DNA of 48,278 nt from Fidelibacterota bacterium. Lineage in GTDB: Bacteria; Fidelibacterota; Marinisomatia; Marinisomatales; TCS55. The translations under genes and the position numbers were made by a program. The notes under the pieces are model-generated. The model saw only the letters and a list, made by a program, of their open reading frames with translations. It was not told the origin of the DNA and did no database searches. Positions 9,018 through 17,972 of the stretch are shown here, one piece after another (the stretch's first letter is position 1; every line of letters starts with the position of its first letter). Where the stretch lies: NCBI GenBank assembly GCA_018674655.1, contig JABGZQ010000073.1:1-48278 (forward strand), read 5' to 3'.

Positions 9018-9028
9018 AATGTTATACT

Positions 9029-10114
9029 TTAAGTATCTATGGTTCCTTCCTTATATAAAGGCTGTTTCGCGATTTTACATTTCATGTCTTTTCCTCGAAT
9101 TTCCACTGTTAGATTCGTTCCGAATTTATCGTATGGCATGGTCACAAACCCTATCCCAATACCTTGATTTAATGATGGCGATTGAGTACCGCTGGTTACT
9201 TCACCAACCAAAATTCCCTCATGTTTAATGGGGTATCCTTTTCTTGGAATTCCCCGATCTATCATTTCAAAACAAATTAAGCGACGGGTTTGGTTCGATT
9301 TGGCCTTTATCAACGCATTTTTTCCGATAAAATTATTTTTATTGAGTTTGGTAATCCAACTCAATCCTGCTTCAATTGGATTGGTTGTTTCATCAATATC
9401 GTTTCCGTATAAGGCATATTTCATTTCCATTCGAAGTGTATCTCTGCAGCCCAGGCCAACCGGAGAAACAACACCATTCCCAGCGGAGAGAACTGAATCC
9501 CAGATATGAATAATATTTTTATTATCTGCGTAAATTTCAAATCCCAGCTCACCCGTATATCCCGTACGCGCGATGGTGGCCGAACTGCCGTCAATATCTC
9601 CGACTGTAAACCAGTAAAAATCAATTTCATCTAAATCAATATTTGTTATTTTGTTGAGAATCTCCCGAGACTTTGGTCCTTGAATGGCCAATAACCCCGT
9701 GCCCTCACTCATGTCCAGAATATCTACGTTTTCCGGCTTATGCACCATGAGCCAGTCTAAGTCTTTCTCTATATTTCCCGCATTCACCACCACCATAAAA
9801 TGGTCGGGAAATCGATAAATAAGTACATCATCAATAATGCCCCCATCTTCAAAACACATGACGGAATATTGAGCCTGCCAAGGATGGAGGGAAGTCACGT
9901 CATTAATCATAACAAAATTTAAAAATTCCGCTGCACCATCTCCCCTTACAATGAATTCACCCATGTGACTTACATCAAACATTCCAGCAGATTTCCTTAC
10001 AGCCTCATGCTCTTTGAAGATTCCAGAATATTGGATCGGCATTTCGAATCCGGCAAAACCTACCATTTTGGCACCCAATACTTGATGCTTTTCAATCAAG
10101 GGCGTTTGCTTCAT
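9029..10114 (-). CDS. gcvT: Aminomethyltransferase (glycine cleavage T protein)
   Basis: A 361-residue tetrahydrofolate-dependent enzyme of the glycine cleavage system, which moves the methylene group from the H-protein lipoyl arm to THF. Visible family motifs are M-V-G-F-A-G-F-E-M-P-I-Q-Y near the N-terminus, M-F-D-V-S-H-M-G-E (with the catalytic Asp region), A-I-Q-G-P-K-S, A-R-T-G-Y-T-G-E-L-G-F-E-I-Y and the C-terminal barrel G-E-V-T-S-G-T-Q-S-P. The length is normal. No gcvH or gcvP lies in the window, so the other components are encoded elsewhere. Its ATG overlaps the stop of the upstream aminotransferase (ATGA). Confidence 0.97.
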   Translation of the reverse strand: MKQTPLIEKHQVLGAKMVGFAGFEMPIQYSGIFKEHEAVRKSAGMFDVSHMGEFIVRGDGAAEFLNFVMINDVTSLHPWQAQYSVMCFEDGGIIDDVLIYRFPDHFMVVVNAGNIEKDLDWLMVHKPENVDILDMSEGTGLLAIQGPKSREILNKITNIDLDEIDFYWFTVGDIDGSSATIARTGYTGELGFEIYADNKNIIHIWDSVLSAGNGVVSPVGLGCRDTLRMEMKYALYGNDIDETTNPIEAGLSWITKLNKNNFIGKNALIKAKSNQTRRLICFEMIDRGIPRKGYPIKHEGILVGEVTSGTQSPSLNQGIGIGFVTMPYDKFGTNLTVEIRGKDMKCKIAKQPLYKEGTIDT

Positions 10115-11307
10115 GATGTTTCAAAATACACTTTTAGTTTTGCCATTCCATCGTTGATATCATCGGTAGAGATTCCCGAATAAGCGAACCGAATGAAAAA
10201 ATCAGTTTCATCTGAGGATGGTCGACCAAAATGTCCCCGTGTACAAAAGGATACATTTGTATTTTCGAGGGATCCCACTTGTAGCTGATCTAATCGATGA
10301 AACCCTTTCCTTTCCATGATAGCATTTACATTCGGGAATAAATAAAATGTACTTCGTGGTGTAGGGATTTGAATACCGTTAATGGCATTTAATCCAGCAA
10401 CTGCCGCATCACGTCTTTCCTTTAATGTAGCTAATATTTTATCAGTTCCCGTTGAGGGTCCTTTGAGCGCTTCAACCATGGCATGTTGAATAAAATGAGT
10501 TGTACAAGATTCTGCATTCACATTCAGTTTAGATATAATATTAATGATCTTTTCTGGTCCTATCGCTCCACCCACACGCCATCCAGTCATAGCAAACTTT
10601 TTTGAAAAAGTATATAAAATGATGGTACGTTCCTGCATACCCGGAATCGCAACAATAGAACGGGCATTACCTTCATAAATCATTTCATAATATGCATCGT
10701 CTGCCAATACCCACAAATCATGCTTAATCGCCAGTTCAGCAATTGCCTCCATCTCTTCCTGAGATGATTCAGCTGTAATGGGATTCTGATAATTATTATA
10801 TATCAAAGCGACTGTTTTGTCTGTAATGGAAGATGTTAATCGATCCATATCAATATTGAATCCATCTTGAGTTTGTATATAACTATAGGGGATAGCATTG
10901 CCTCCCTGATATTCAATTTGAGATTCATAAATGGGATAACCGGGGTTGGGGTACAATACTTCATCACCAGGATTCATAATGGCTGCAATAAATTTTCCAA
11001 TGGTTGGCTTTCCACCAGGTTGGATAGAAACATTCTCTGGACCATAAGTTACACCGCGCTTGACACCTACATCTTGAGACAGCGCTTCCCGTAATGGCAA
11101 AATACCATTGGCAGGGCAATAGCCCGTTTTTCCGTCTCGGATGGCCTTTAGCGTGGCATCTACAATATTGTCTGGTGTCGCCAGGTTTATGTCTCCAAGA
11201 TGGAATGGATATACCTTATGTCCCTTTTCCGCCCACTTCCCTGCTTGGACCGACACAGCAAATGCCGTTTCGGTGCCCAAACTATTGATTTGTTTTGCAA
11301 CTTGCAT
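10111..11307 (-). CDS. PLP-dependent class I/II aminotransferase (aspartate/alanine aminotransferase family)
   Basis: A fold-type I aminotransferase of 398 residues. The PLP Schiff-base lysine is in T-F-S-K-K-F-A-M-T-G-W-R (Lys236). Other markers are N-P-G-Y-P-I-Y (121-127), D-D-A-Y-Y-E (203-208) and a C-terminal arginine region R-F-A-Y-S-G-I-S (carboxylate binding). It interconverts an amino acid and a 2-oxoacid in the cytoplasm; Asp or Ala are the likeliest substrates but cannot be settled here. It sits 9 bp after ruvA and overlaps gcvT by ATGA. Confidence 0.92.
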   Translation of the reverse strand: MQVAKQINSLGTETAFAVSVQAGKWAEKGHKVYPFHLGDINLATPDNIVDATLKAIRDGKTGYCPANGILPLREALSQDVGVKRGVTYGPENVSIQPGGKPTIGKFIAAIMNPGDEVLYPNPGYPIYESQIEYQGGNAIPYSYIQTQDGFNIDMDRLTSSITDKTVALIYNNYQNPITAESSQEEMEAIAELAIKHDLWVLADDAYYEMIYEGNARSIVAIPGMQERTIILYTFSKKFAMTGWRVGGAIGPEKIINIISKLNVNAESCTTHFIQHAMVEALKGPSTGTDKILATLKERRDAAVAGLNAINGIQIPTPRSTFYLFPNVNAIMERKGFHRLDQLQVGSLENTNVSFCTRGHFGRPSSDETDFFIRFAYSGISTDDINDGMAKLKVYFETS

Positions 11308-11316
11308 ACTTTCCTT

Positions 11317-11922
11317 CTAAATCATTTTTGCCAATGCTTTTCGAATAATTTCTTCCAAATCCCCGGATAATTCTCCAGAAATTTCTAAATCTTTCATTGT
11401 CTTATTTACATGGGACTGTTTGTACCCCAAAGATAAGAGCGCATTCACAGCGTCTCTTGTGGAAGGACTACCCTCCTCATCACTAAATCCCAAATCGTCT
11501 TTTCCATCCAAATCTGATGCAAATTTTTCTTTCAATTCCACAATAATGCGCTTCGCGGTTTTTGTGCCAATTCCAGGTATAACTGTCAAGGATTTTACAT
11601 CGCCGGCAACTATCCGGCTTTTAAATTCATTTGGATTTGTTCCAGATAGAATATTCATAGCTGATCGAGGGCCGATACCACTAATTGTATTCAGATTCAT
11701 GAATAAAGAACGTTCGTCATGATCTTTAAATCCATATAAATCCAAGATATCTTCCTTTACATGTAAATGGGTCAGCAATTCCACTGGCTCACCTTTTGAG
11801 GGCAAACTTTCATACGCTGAAATGGAGATACAAATACGATACCGTAATCCACCCAGGTCAATAATCGCTTCAGTCGGGTGTTTGGAAAATAATTTTCCAT
11901 GAATTGAATCAATTAAACTCAT
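11317..11922 (-). CDS. ruvA: Holliday junction branch migration subunit RuvA
   Basis: A 201-residue protein that binds the four-way junction and recruits the RuvB helicase. The N-terminal OB domain starts M-S-L-I-D-S-I-H-G-K. Two helix-hairpin-helix motifs are visible as L-N-T-I-S-G-I-G-P-R-S-A and L-T-V-I-P-G-I-G-T-K-T-A-K-R-I. A C-terminal UBA-like domain (A-V-N-A-L-L-S-L-G-Y-K) contacts RuvB. The length is normal. It overlaps ruvC by ATGA. ruvB is not in the window. Confidence 0.97.
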   Translation of the reverse strand: MSLIDSIHGKLFSKHPTEAIIDLGGLRYRICISISAYESLPSKGEPVELLTHLHVKEDILDLYGFKDHDERSLFMNLNTISGIGPRSAMNILSGTNPNEFKSRIVAGDVKSLTVIPGIGTKTAKRIIVELKEKFASDLDGKDDLGFSDEEGSPSTRDAVNALLSLGYKQSHVNKTMKDLEISGELSGDLEEIIRKALAKMI

Positions 11923-12407
11923 ATATATTTATTCTGGTTAATGTGACAGAGTCCTATCGCCAGTGCATCCGAAACGTCTAATGGCTTTGGCGGTTCTTTC
12001 ATTTCTAATATTTGTTGCACCATATACTGAACTTGTTTTTTATCAGCAGCACCATTTCCCACAACTGACTGCTTTACTTTTCGAGGTGAATAATCCATGG
12101 TTGGGATCCCTTTTGAAGCTGCTGCTAATAACAAAACGCCACGAGCCTGACCTAGCAATAATGCAGACTTAACGTTTTGGCTGAAGAAAGTGTCTTCAAT
12201 CGCAAAATCATTGGGTTCAAATTTTTCTAATAATTCCGTCATATGACTATTTAAATATTCTAACCGGTTCGCCAGTGATTCTTTTACAGGCGGTTTAATC
12301 GTTCCAAAAGCAACCGTGCGAATCTGTCCACCTTTGTAATCCAATATTCCAAAACCAGTTATACTCAATCCTGGGTCTACCCCAATCACTCTTTTTATTT
12401 TTTCCAC
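11919..12407 (-). CDS. ruvC: Crossover junction endodeoxyribonuclease RuvC
   Basis: The 162-residue Holliday junction resolvase. The RNase H-like active site is complete: Asp11 in V-I-G-V-D-P-G-L-S-I-T-G-F-G, Glu71 in F-A-I-E-D-T-F-F, and the C-terminal pair Asp144/Asp147 in L-D-V-S-D-A-L-A. Y-S-P-R-K-V-K-Q-S-V-V-G-N-G-A-A-D-K is the usual DNA-binding stretch. The gene order yebC-ruvC-ruvA is widely conserved. Confidence 0.97.
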   Translation of the reverse strand: MEKIKRVIGVDPGLSITGFGILDYKGGQIRTVAFGTIKPPVKESLANRLEYLNSHMTELLEKFEPNDFAIEDTFFSQNVKSALLLGQARGVLLLAAASKGIPTMDYSPRKVKQSVVGNGAADKKQVQYMVQQILEMKEPPKPLDVSDALAIGLCHINQNKYI

Positions 12408-12430
12408 CGAAATTCAATATCACTTATAAA

Positions 12431-13165
12431 CTATATATCTTCCTCATCCACATCGAGGTTTGAATATAAATTTTGAATATCATCGTTATCTTCTAATGCT
12501 TCCATTAATATCATAAGTCTTTTAACGTCATTTCCCTCAACTTTTGTAGTGGTTTTAGGTACCATTTCCACGGCGGAAGACGTGATGTCATATCCTTTTT
12601 TCGACAGGGATTCGGATACATTTACTGTTTCTGACGGCGTTGTTGTAATAATAAATTCTCCGTCTGTACTACTAAAATCATCCGCACCCGCTTCTAAAGC
12701 TTCCTCAAATACAGTATCTTCATTATGTCCATTCGCAGATATCAATATTTGTCCCAGTTGTTCAAACATCCATGCCACGGATCCATTCTCGCCTAAATTG
12801 CCGCCGTGCTTATTCATGGCGTGACGTATATCTGCCACAGTTCTTTGTTTATTATCGGTCAGCACTTCCATATATAGCGCGACGCCCCCAGGGCCGTATC
12901 CTTCATATGTAAACTCCTCATACGAAACACCTTCTAATTCTCCTGTTCCTTTTTGAATAGCCCGTTTAATATTGTCGTTTGGCATATTGGCCGTTTTTGC
13001 AGTGGATACGGCTTGGCGAAGGCGTGGATTTGTTTCAGGGTCCCCGCCGCCATCTCGTGCGGCAATCATTAATTCTTTAATGAGTTTCGTAAATATTTTA
13101 CCCCGTTTCGCATCGGTAGCTGCTTTTTTACGTTTGATCGTCGCCCATTTGCTATGTCCGGACAT
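12431..13165 (-). CDS. yebC: YebC/PmpR family protein (TACO1-like)
   Basis: A 244-residue cytoplasmic protein with the exact family N-terminus M-S-G-H-S-K-W-A-T-I-K-R-K-K-A-A-T-D-A-K-R-G-K-I-F-T. N-P-R-L-R, N-M-P-N-D-N-I-K-R-A-I-Q-K-G-T-G and Y-E-G-Y-G-P-G-G-V-A follow. Members have been described as transcription regulators and, more recently, as ribosome-associated factors that relieve stalling. The gene leads the 13-gene run and has a good AAGGGA Shine-Dalgarno. A plausible promoter lies just upstream, in the gap shared with the divergent liu genes. Confidence 0.95.
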   Translation of the reverse strand: MSGHSKWATIKRKKAATDAKRGKIFTKLIKELMIAARDGGGDPETNPRLRQAVSTAKTANMPNDNIKRAIQKGTGELEGVSYEEFTYEGYGPGGVALYMEVLTDNKQRTVADIRHAMNKHGGNLGENGSVAWMFEQLGQILISANGHNEDTVFEEALEAGADDFSSTDGEFIITTTPSETVNVSESLSKKGYDITSSAVEMVPKTTTKVEGNDVKRLMILMEALEDNDDIQNLYSNLDVDEEDI

Positions 13166-13184
13166 AAATTCCCTTGTAATAGTG

Positions 13185-13214
13185 ATAATAGAAATGCAAA
13201 ATTACGACCATCAA
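13185..13214 (-). promoter_or_regulatory. Candidate sigma-70-type promoter for the yebC operon
   Basis: On the minus strand TTGATG (13214-13209) and TATTAT (13190-13185) are separated by 18 bp and lie about 20 bp before the yebC start. This is a pattern match only. The same 80-bp gap must also hold the promoter of the divergent leucine-catabolism genes, for which I see no clear boxes. Confidence 0.35.
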
Positions 13215-13245
13215 ACCCTGATTCCCAATGAAGGGATTAATAGAA

Positions 13246-14019
13246 ATGACAAATAATATCATTCAAATCACCCAAAATAATGCCCTTGTTCGAATTGCTT
13301 TTAACAGGCCCGAAGTACTCAACGCACTTAGCGCGGGAATGATTTCAGAAGTCACTGATGTATTTAATACCATTACCAACGATGAAACCGTACGCGTAAT
13401 CGTTCTTGAGGGAAACGGTAAAGCTTTTTCTGCAGGCGCAGATCTGGCATATATGAAAAAGTCAGGAGAATTAGGGTTAGAAGAAAACGAACGCCAGGGC
13501 ACTTATTTATACCAAATGTATAAAGCAATGGAAGATTGTTCGAAACCAATTATTGCCAAAGCACATGGATATGCAATTGGTGGTGGGTTCGGATTTTTAA
13601 CATTAGCCGATATTTCCATTGCCGAAATAAATACGAAGTTTTCTTTAAGCGAGGTGAAGCTGGGCATCAATCCTGCCGTCATTGGACCTTTTTGTGTAAA
13701 GAAAATAGGCCTAACCCATTTTAAAGCACTGGGCATTACCGGTGAACTTATCGATACAAAACAGGCATTACGTATCGGACTCATTCATGAAATTGCTTCC
13801 GCTGATTCCATTGAAACCGCTGTCATGAAAAAAGTCAATCAGATACTCGCAGCAGGACCCAATGCTATTGCGACCTTCAAATCATATTGTAACGATATGA
13901 AAGGCACAAATGGTGCCAAACAAATCGCAGAATTACGTGCCAGCAAAGAAGGGCAAGAAGGATTGGCCGCATTTATAGAAAAACGGAAACCCAATTGGGC
14001 AGAAACGATTGATAAATAA
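13246..14019 (+). CDS. liuC: Enoyl-CoA hydratase/isomerase family, probable methylglutaconyl-CoA hydratase
   Basis: A crotonase-fold protein of 257 residues. The oxyanion-hole segments are F-S-A-G-A-D-L-A-Y-M-K-K and A-H-G-Y-A-I-G-G-G-F-G. The first resembles the A-G-A-D-L-x-W-M-K pattern common in methylglutaconyl-CoA hydratases (AUH/LiuC). That enzyme hydrates 3-methylglutaconyl-CoA to HMG-CoA in leucine breakdown. The next two genes encode the following and preceding steps, which supports the assignment; by sequence alone a general enoyl-CoA hydratase remains possible. I chose the ATG at 13246 over 13228, as AAGGGA lies 9 nt upstream of 13246 and nothing precedes 13228. Confidence 0.85.
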   Translation: MTNNIIQITQNNALVRIAFNRPEVLNALSAGMISEVTDVFNTITNDETVRVIVLEGNGKAFSAGADLAYMKKSGELGLEENERQGTYLYQMYKAMEDCSKPIIAKAHGYAIGGGFGFLTLADISIAEINTKFSLSEVKLGINPAVIGPFCVKKIGLTHFKALGITGELIDTKQALRIGLIHEIASADSIETAVMKKVNQILAAGPNAIATFKSYCNDMKGTNGAKQIAELRASKEGQEGLAAFIEKRKPNWAETIDK

Positions 14020-14031
14020 GCTTCGCATCAA

Positions 14032-14886
14032 ATGATTGAACCCGTTAGAATTGTGGAGGTTGGCCCTCGAGATGGTCTACAGAGTATTTCTCAACCCATT
14101 TCAACCGAAAATAAAAAAACCTATATCGATCTATTAACCGAGGCGGGTTGCCCTGAAATTGAAGTGACCAGTTTCGTGTCTCCAAAATGGGTGCCTCAAT
14201 TGGCTGATGCCAAAGAAGTCTCAGCTTTAATAAAACGAGATGACGACACGATATATACTGCTTTAGTTCCGAATAAAACTGGTCTTGAAACTGCCATTGA
14301 TAATCAATACCAATCTGTGGCTATTTTCACCGCAGCCAGTGAAACATTTTCTCAAAAAAATACAAATGCCTCCATCAAAGGGAATTTTGAAAGATTCGAA
14401 GACATGCACCCTCTATGGAAAGAAACCAATCTTCGTGTCCGTGCATATATTTCTACCTGCTGGGTATGCCCTTACGAAGGCGATATTGGCGCTGAGGCTG
14501 TAATCAAGGTAATACAAGACCTCATTGACTTAGGCATTCATGAAATTTCATTAGGCGATACGGTTGGAAAGGCGACACCTGATGATGTAGAATATTTACT
14601 GAATATTATTTTAGATAACTGGCCAGTAGAATTATTTGCACTCCATATGCATGACACGTATAAAATGGCCGCTGAAAATATTACCATTGGCCTCGGTGTG
14701 GGGATTCGAGCTATAGATTCAAGCACAGGTGGCATAGGTGGTTGCCCATATGCCCCTGGAGCCAAAGGTAATATTTCGACCGAAACTGTGGTTAGAATTT
14801 GTCATGAACAAGGGTTTGATACTGGCATCAATATTGATAAATTGAAATTAGCCGGAACATATATTCAATCCATCATACAATCATAA
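14032..14886 (+). CDS. mvaB: Hydroxymethylglutaryl-CoA lyase
   Basis: A 284-residue DRE-TIM metallolyase that cleaves HMG-CoA to acetoacetate and acetyl-CoA. V-E-V-G-P-R-D-G-L-Q near the N-terminus carries the metal-binding Asp and catalytic Arg. S-L-G-D-T-V-G-K-A-T-P, the H-M-H-D-T metal histidines and the C-terminal signature G-G-I-G-G-C-P-Y-A-P-G-A-K-G-N with the catalytic cysteine are all present. The length fits bacterial HMG-CoA lyases. It starts 12 bp after the hydratase stop and ends 3 bp before the carboxylase beta gene, so the three form an operon. Confidence 0.95.
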   Translation: MIEPVRIVEVGPRDGLQSISQPISTENKKTYIDLLTEAGCPEIEVTSFVSPKWVPQLADAKEVSALIKRDDDTIYTALVPNKTGLETAIDNQYQSVAIFTAASETFSQKNTNASIKGNFERFEDMHPLWKETNLRVRAYISTCWVCPYEGDIGAEAVIKVIQDLIDLGIHEISLGDTVGKATPDDVEYLLNIILDNWPVELFALHMHDTYKMAAENITIGLGVGIRAIDSSTGGIGGCPYAPGAKGNISTETVVRICHEQGFDTGINIDKLKLAGTYIQSIIQS

Positions 14887-14889
14887 AAC

Positions 14890-16488
14890 ATGACATTTAT
14901 AAAAACACATATCAAACCTGATTCGGAAAAATATCAATCTAATTTTTCACATCATTCATCCTTAGCTAAGGATCTTGAATCCAAGTTAAATACCATCAAA
15001 CAAATGGGCCCGCCCAAACGGGTAGAAAAACATCAATCCCGTGGTAAAATGACGGCAAGAGAACGGATTGACGCCTTGAGAGATCCTACATCACAATTTT
15101 TAGAATTATCACCCTTTGCCGGGTATAAAGTATATGACGATTTTGTTCCCGCAGCTGGGATCATTACCGGTATTATTACTATTCACGGCCGTCAATGTGT
15201 TGTGGTGGCAAATGACGCAACAGTCAAAGGAGGTACTTACTATCCCCTTACAGTAAAAAAACATTTACGTGCCCAAGAGATTGCCTTAGAAAACCACCTC
15301 CCGTGTATTTATCTCGTCGATAGTGGTGGTGCATTTTTATCAAAACAGGACGAAGTATTCCCTGATAAAGATCATTTTGGTCGGATTTTTTATAATCAAG
15401 CACAAATGAGTGCCAAAGGAATCCCCCAAATTGCAGCCGTAATGGGATCTTGCACTGCTGGTGGCGCATACGTTCCGGCCATGAGCGACGAAGCAATTAT
15501 TGTAAACAAAACCGGTACCATCTTTTTAGGTGGTCCACCCCTCGTTAAAGCGGCCATTGGAGAAGTTGCAACAGCAGAAGAACTGGGTGGTGCAAAAATG
15601 CATACACAAATTAGCGGTGTGGCAGATCACTTTGCTAAGGATGATCATGAAGCAATAGAGATTCTTCGAAATATTATTGATCATTTTCCCAATACAACCA
15701 CTGAATCAATTGAATTTAAACCACCGAAATATGACCCAGAAGAAATTTTGGGAATTGTATCTAAAGATTACAGAACAGCTTTTGATGTAAAAGAAATTAT
15801 TGCCCGAATTGTGGATAGATCTGAATTTCAAGAATTCAAATCAGATTATGGCAAAACATTGGTAACGGGTTTTGCAAAGATTGAAGGGGAATCAATCGGT
15901 ATCATCGCCAACAATGGGGTGTTATTTAGTGAACCGGCCATCAAAGGTGCCCATTTTGTTGAATTATGCTGCCAAAGAAAATTACCCATTTTATTCCTTC
16001 AAAATATTACAGGCTTTATGGTGGGCACCAAAGCGGAACAAGGTGGTATCGCTAAGGATGGTGCCAAATTGGTTCAGGCTGTGGCGTCTGCCAACGTACC
16101 AAAATTAACCGTAATTATTGGCGGTAGCTTTGGGGCAGGGAATTATGCTATGGCGGGTCGCGCATACCAGCCACGATTTTTATGGATGTGGCCAAATGCA
16201 CGAATTTCTGTCATGGGCGGAAACCAGGCTGCGGATGTTTTAGCTACAGTGAAAAAAGATCAATTAAATACTGATGGAAAAGAAATGAGTTTAGATGAAT
16301 TGGAAAAGATTCGAAAGCCAATCCTGGAAAAATATGAAAAAGAAGGCCATCCCTACTATGCAAGTGCGCGATTATGGGACGATGGTGTGATCCTTCCCAC
16401 CGATACACGTCAAGTGGTGGGCAAAGCATTACGGGCTGTAAAAAATGCACCCATCGATGCTCATCAATTTCCTGTCTTCAGGATGTAG
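14890..16488 (+). CDS. liuB: Methylcrotonyl-CoA carboxylase beta (carboxyltransferase) subunit
   Basis: A 532-residue biotin-dependent carboxyltransferase. The N-terminal half has [10 protein letters not shown] and the acyl-CoA oxyanion region [15 protein letters not shown]. The C-terminal half has [24 protein letters not shown] and [11 protein letters not shown]. The A-S-A-R-L-W-D-D-G end is typical of MCC beta rather than propionyl-CoA carboxylase beta. It carboxylates 3-methylcrotonyl-CoA in leucine breakdown. The biotin-carrying alpha subunit is not next to it. The stop lies only 10 bp from the convergent thioesterase stop, with no hairpin between them. Confidence 0.93.
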   Translation: MTFIKTHIKPDSEKYQSNFSHHSSLAKDLESKLNTIKQMGPPKRVEKHQSRGKMTARERIDALRDPTSQFLELSPFAGYKVYDDFVPAAGIITGIITIHGRQCVVVANDATVKGGTYYPLTVKKHLRAQEIALENHLPCIYLVDSGGAFLSKQDEVFPDKDHFGRIFYNQAQMSAKGIPQIAAVMGSCTAGGAYVPAMSDEAIIVNKTGTIFLGGPPLVKAAIGEVATAEELGGAKMHTQISGVADHFAKDDHEAIEILRNIIDHFPNTTTESIEFKPPKYDPEEILGIVSKDYRTAFDVKEIIARIVDRSEFQEFKSDYGKTLVTGFAKIEGESIGIIANNGVLFSEPAIKGAHFVELCCQRKLPILFLQNITGFMVGTKAEQGGIAKDGAKLVQAVASANVPKLTVIIGGSFGAGNYAMAGRAYQPRFLWMWPNARISVMGGNQAADVLATVKKDQLNTDGKEMSLDELEKIRKPILEKYEKEGHPYYASARLWDDGVILPTDTRQVVGKALRAVKNAPIDAHQFPVFRM

Positions 16489-16498
16489 AAATAATGAT

Positions 16499-16909
16499 CT
16501 AATTAATCGCTGCAGATAATCGATTTAATAGAAATTTTGGCGGTCTTTTTGGTTGACCATTTTCTTTGTCTGTAAACCCATGTATTGTATGGCCAGTGAC
16601 CAATAACTGATTATCCTTTTTGCGATATACTTCATAGTCTATAGTCATTCGTGCTTGAGGTACTTTTTTAATCATAGTTTGGATTATGATTTCATCCTCA
16701 AAACGAGCGCCCAATTTATAATTCGCCACCGCCTCCACAACCGGCATATAAAACCCTGCATCTTCTATCTCGGTTACAATGAGGCCAATATCATTTAATA
16801 GCTCGGTTCTCGCTTGTTCGAAATATTCCAAATAACGGGCGTAATAGACCACACCCATTTGATCAATGTCCTTATAATAAATTTTGGTATGAAAGTCAAA
16901 AGTTACCAT
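16499..16909 (-). CDS. Acyl-CoA thioesterase, YbgC/4-hydroxybenzoyl-CoA thioesterase family
   Basis: A 136-residue single hot-dog-fold protein. The signature Y-Y-K-D-I-D-Q-M-G-V-V-Y-Y-A-R-Y-L-E-Y-F-E carries the catalytic Asp (about residue 16) and is typical of the YbgC/4HBT family. Such enzymes hydrolyse acyl-CoA or aromatic-CoA thioesters; the substrate cannot be told. Its ATG overlaps the accA stop by one base (TGATG), so it is probably co-translated with accA, which hints at a fatty-acyl-CoA role. No tol-pal genes are present. Confidence 0.88.
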   Translation of the reverse strand: MVTFDFHTKIYYKDIDQMGVVYYARYLEYFEQARTELLNDIGLIVTEIEDAGFYMPVVEAVANYKLGARFEDEIIIQTMIKKVPQARMTIDYEVYRKKDNQLLVTGHTIHGFTDKENGQPKRPPKFLLNRLSAAIN

Positions 16910-17862
16910 CAGGATTCAGTATAAACACCCATTTTATCATACCGATCAATGCGCCGTTCTAAGAACGTATCCGGATCAATTTCCTTTAATTGGGCAAGTT
17001 CATCTAATATCACTTTTTTCAGGATAACGGCCATTTCAGCGGAATTTCGATGCGCGCCTCCCAATGGTTCTTCAATAATGCGATCACAAATACCCATATT
17101 CATTAGATCATCCGGAATCACCTTCATGGCATCGGCTGCATCGGGCGCTTTACTGGCATCATGCCAAAGGATTGAAGCACACCCTTCGGGACTAATCACG
17201 GAATACCAAGTATTCTCCAACATCAACATGCGATCACATACACCAATGCCCAAGGCACCACCACTGGCACCTTCACCAATAATCACTGATATGATCGGTA
17301 CTTTCAGTTTGGACATTTCCCATAAATTCTTGGCAATGGCTTCACCTTGCCCCCGTTCTTCTGCACCAATGCCTGGATAAGCGCCGGGGGTATCAATAAG
17401 GGAAATAACAGGTAAATTAAATTTTTCGGCCAACTTCATGATACGAAGTGCCTTTCGGTACCCCTCCGGACGCATCATTCCGAAATTTCTATGGAGGTTT
17501 TCCTTAGTATTACGGCCTTTCTGCTGTCCGATAAATGCAACTTTTACTTCATCGATTGTACCCAATCCACAAATGACAGCAGCGTCATCTCCGAAATAAC
17601 GATCCCCATGGAGTTCAATAAAATCCGGGGATATTTCTTGAATATAATCCAGTGAAAATGGTCTTTGGGGATGACGAGCCAATTGGACGCGCTGCCATCG
17701 TGACAACCCTGAAAATATCTTTGTTAATGAAGTTGCTCGTTTGGCTTTTAGATTGGTCAATTCGGTGGAATGGTCAGTCGAGCCCACTTCTGATTCTAAT
17801 ACCAAAATATGTTGGTCAATCGCCTCAATAGGCTTTTCAAATTCTAAGTAATAATTTGCCAT
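16909..17862 (-). CDS. accA: Acetyl-CoA carboxylase carboxyltransferase subunit alpha
   Basis: A 317-residue subunit of the enzyme that makes malonyl-CoA for fatty-acid synthesis. Visible family segments are A-R-H-P-Q-R-P near residue 80, G-D-R-Y-F-G-D-D, G-Q-Q-K-G-R-N-T, N-F-G-M-M-R-P-E-G-Y-R-K-A, D-T-P-G-A-Y-P-G-I-G-A-E-E-R-G-Q and G-E-G-A-S-G-G-A-L-G-I. The length matches E. coli AccA. accD lies elsewhere. Upstream, a weak TTGATT/TCTAAA pair is visible in the 110-bp gap but I do not count it as a promoter. Confidence 0.97.
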   Translation of the reverse strand: MANYYLEFEKPIEAIDQHILVLESEVGSTDHSTELTNLKAKRATSLTKIFSGLSRWQRVQLARHPQRPFSLDYIQEISPDFIELHGDRYFGDDAAVICGLGTIDEVKVAFIGQQKGRNTKENLHRNFGMMRPEGYRKALRIMKLAEKFNLPVISLIDTPGAYPGIGAEERGQGEAIAKNLWEMSKLKVPIISVIIGEGASGGALGIGVCDRMLMLENTWYSVISPEGCASILWHDASKAPDAADAMKVIPDDLMNMGICDRIIEEPLGGAHRNSAEMAVILKKVILDELAQLKEIDPDTFLERRIDRYDKMGVYTES

Positions 17863-17972
17863 AGTTATTTAATAATTAGGTTGGGAATTTAAGTTTATTT
17901 AGAAACTGAGAAAGACACTAAATCAATGGAAAATGAGTAATTAAAGCCTTGTCTTTTTGAATGATTAATTGG

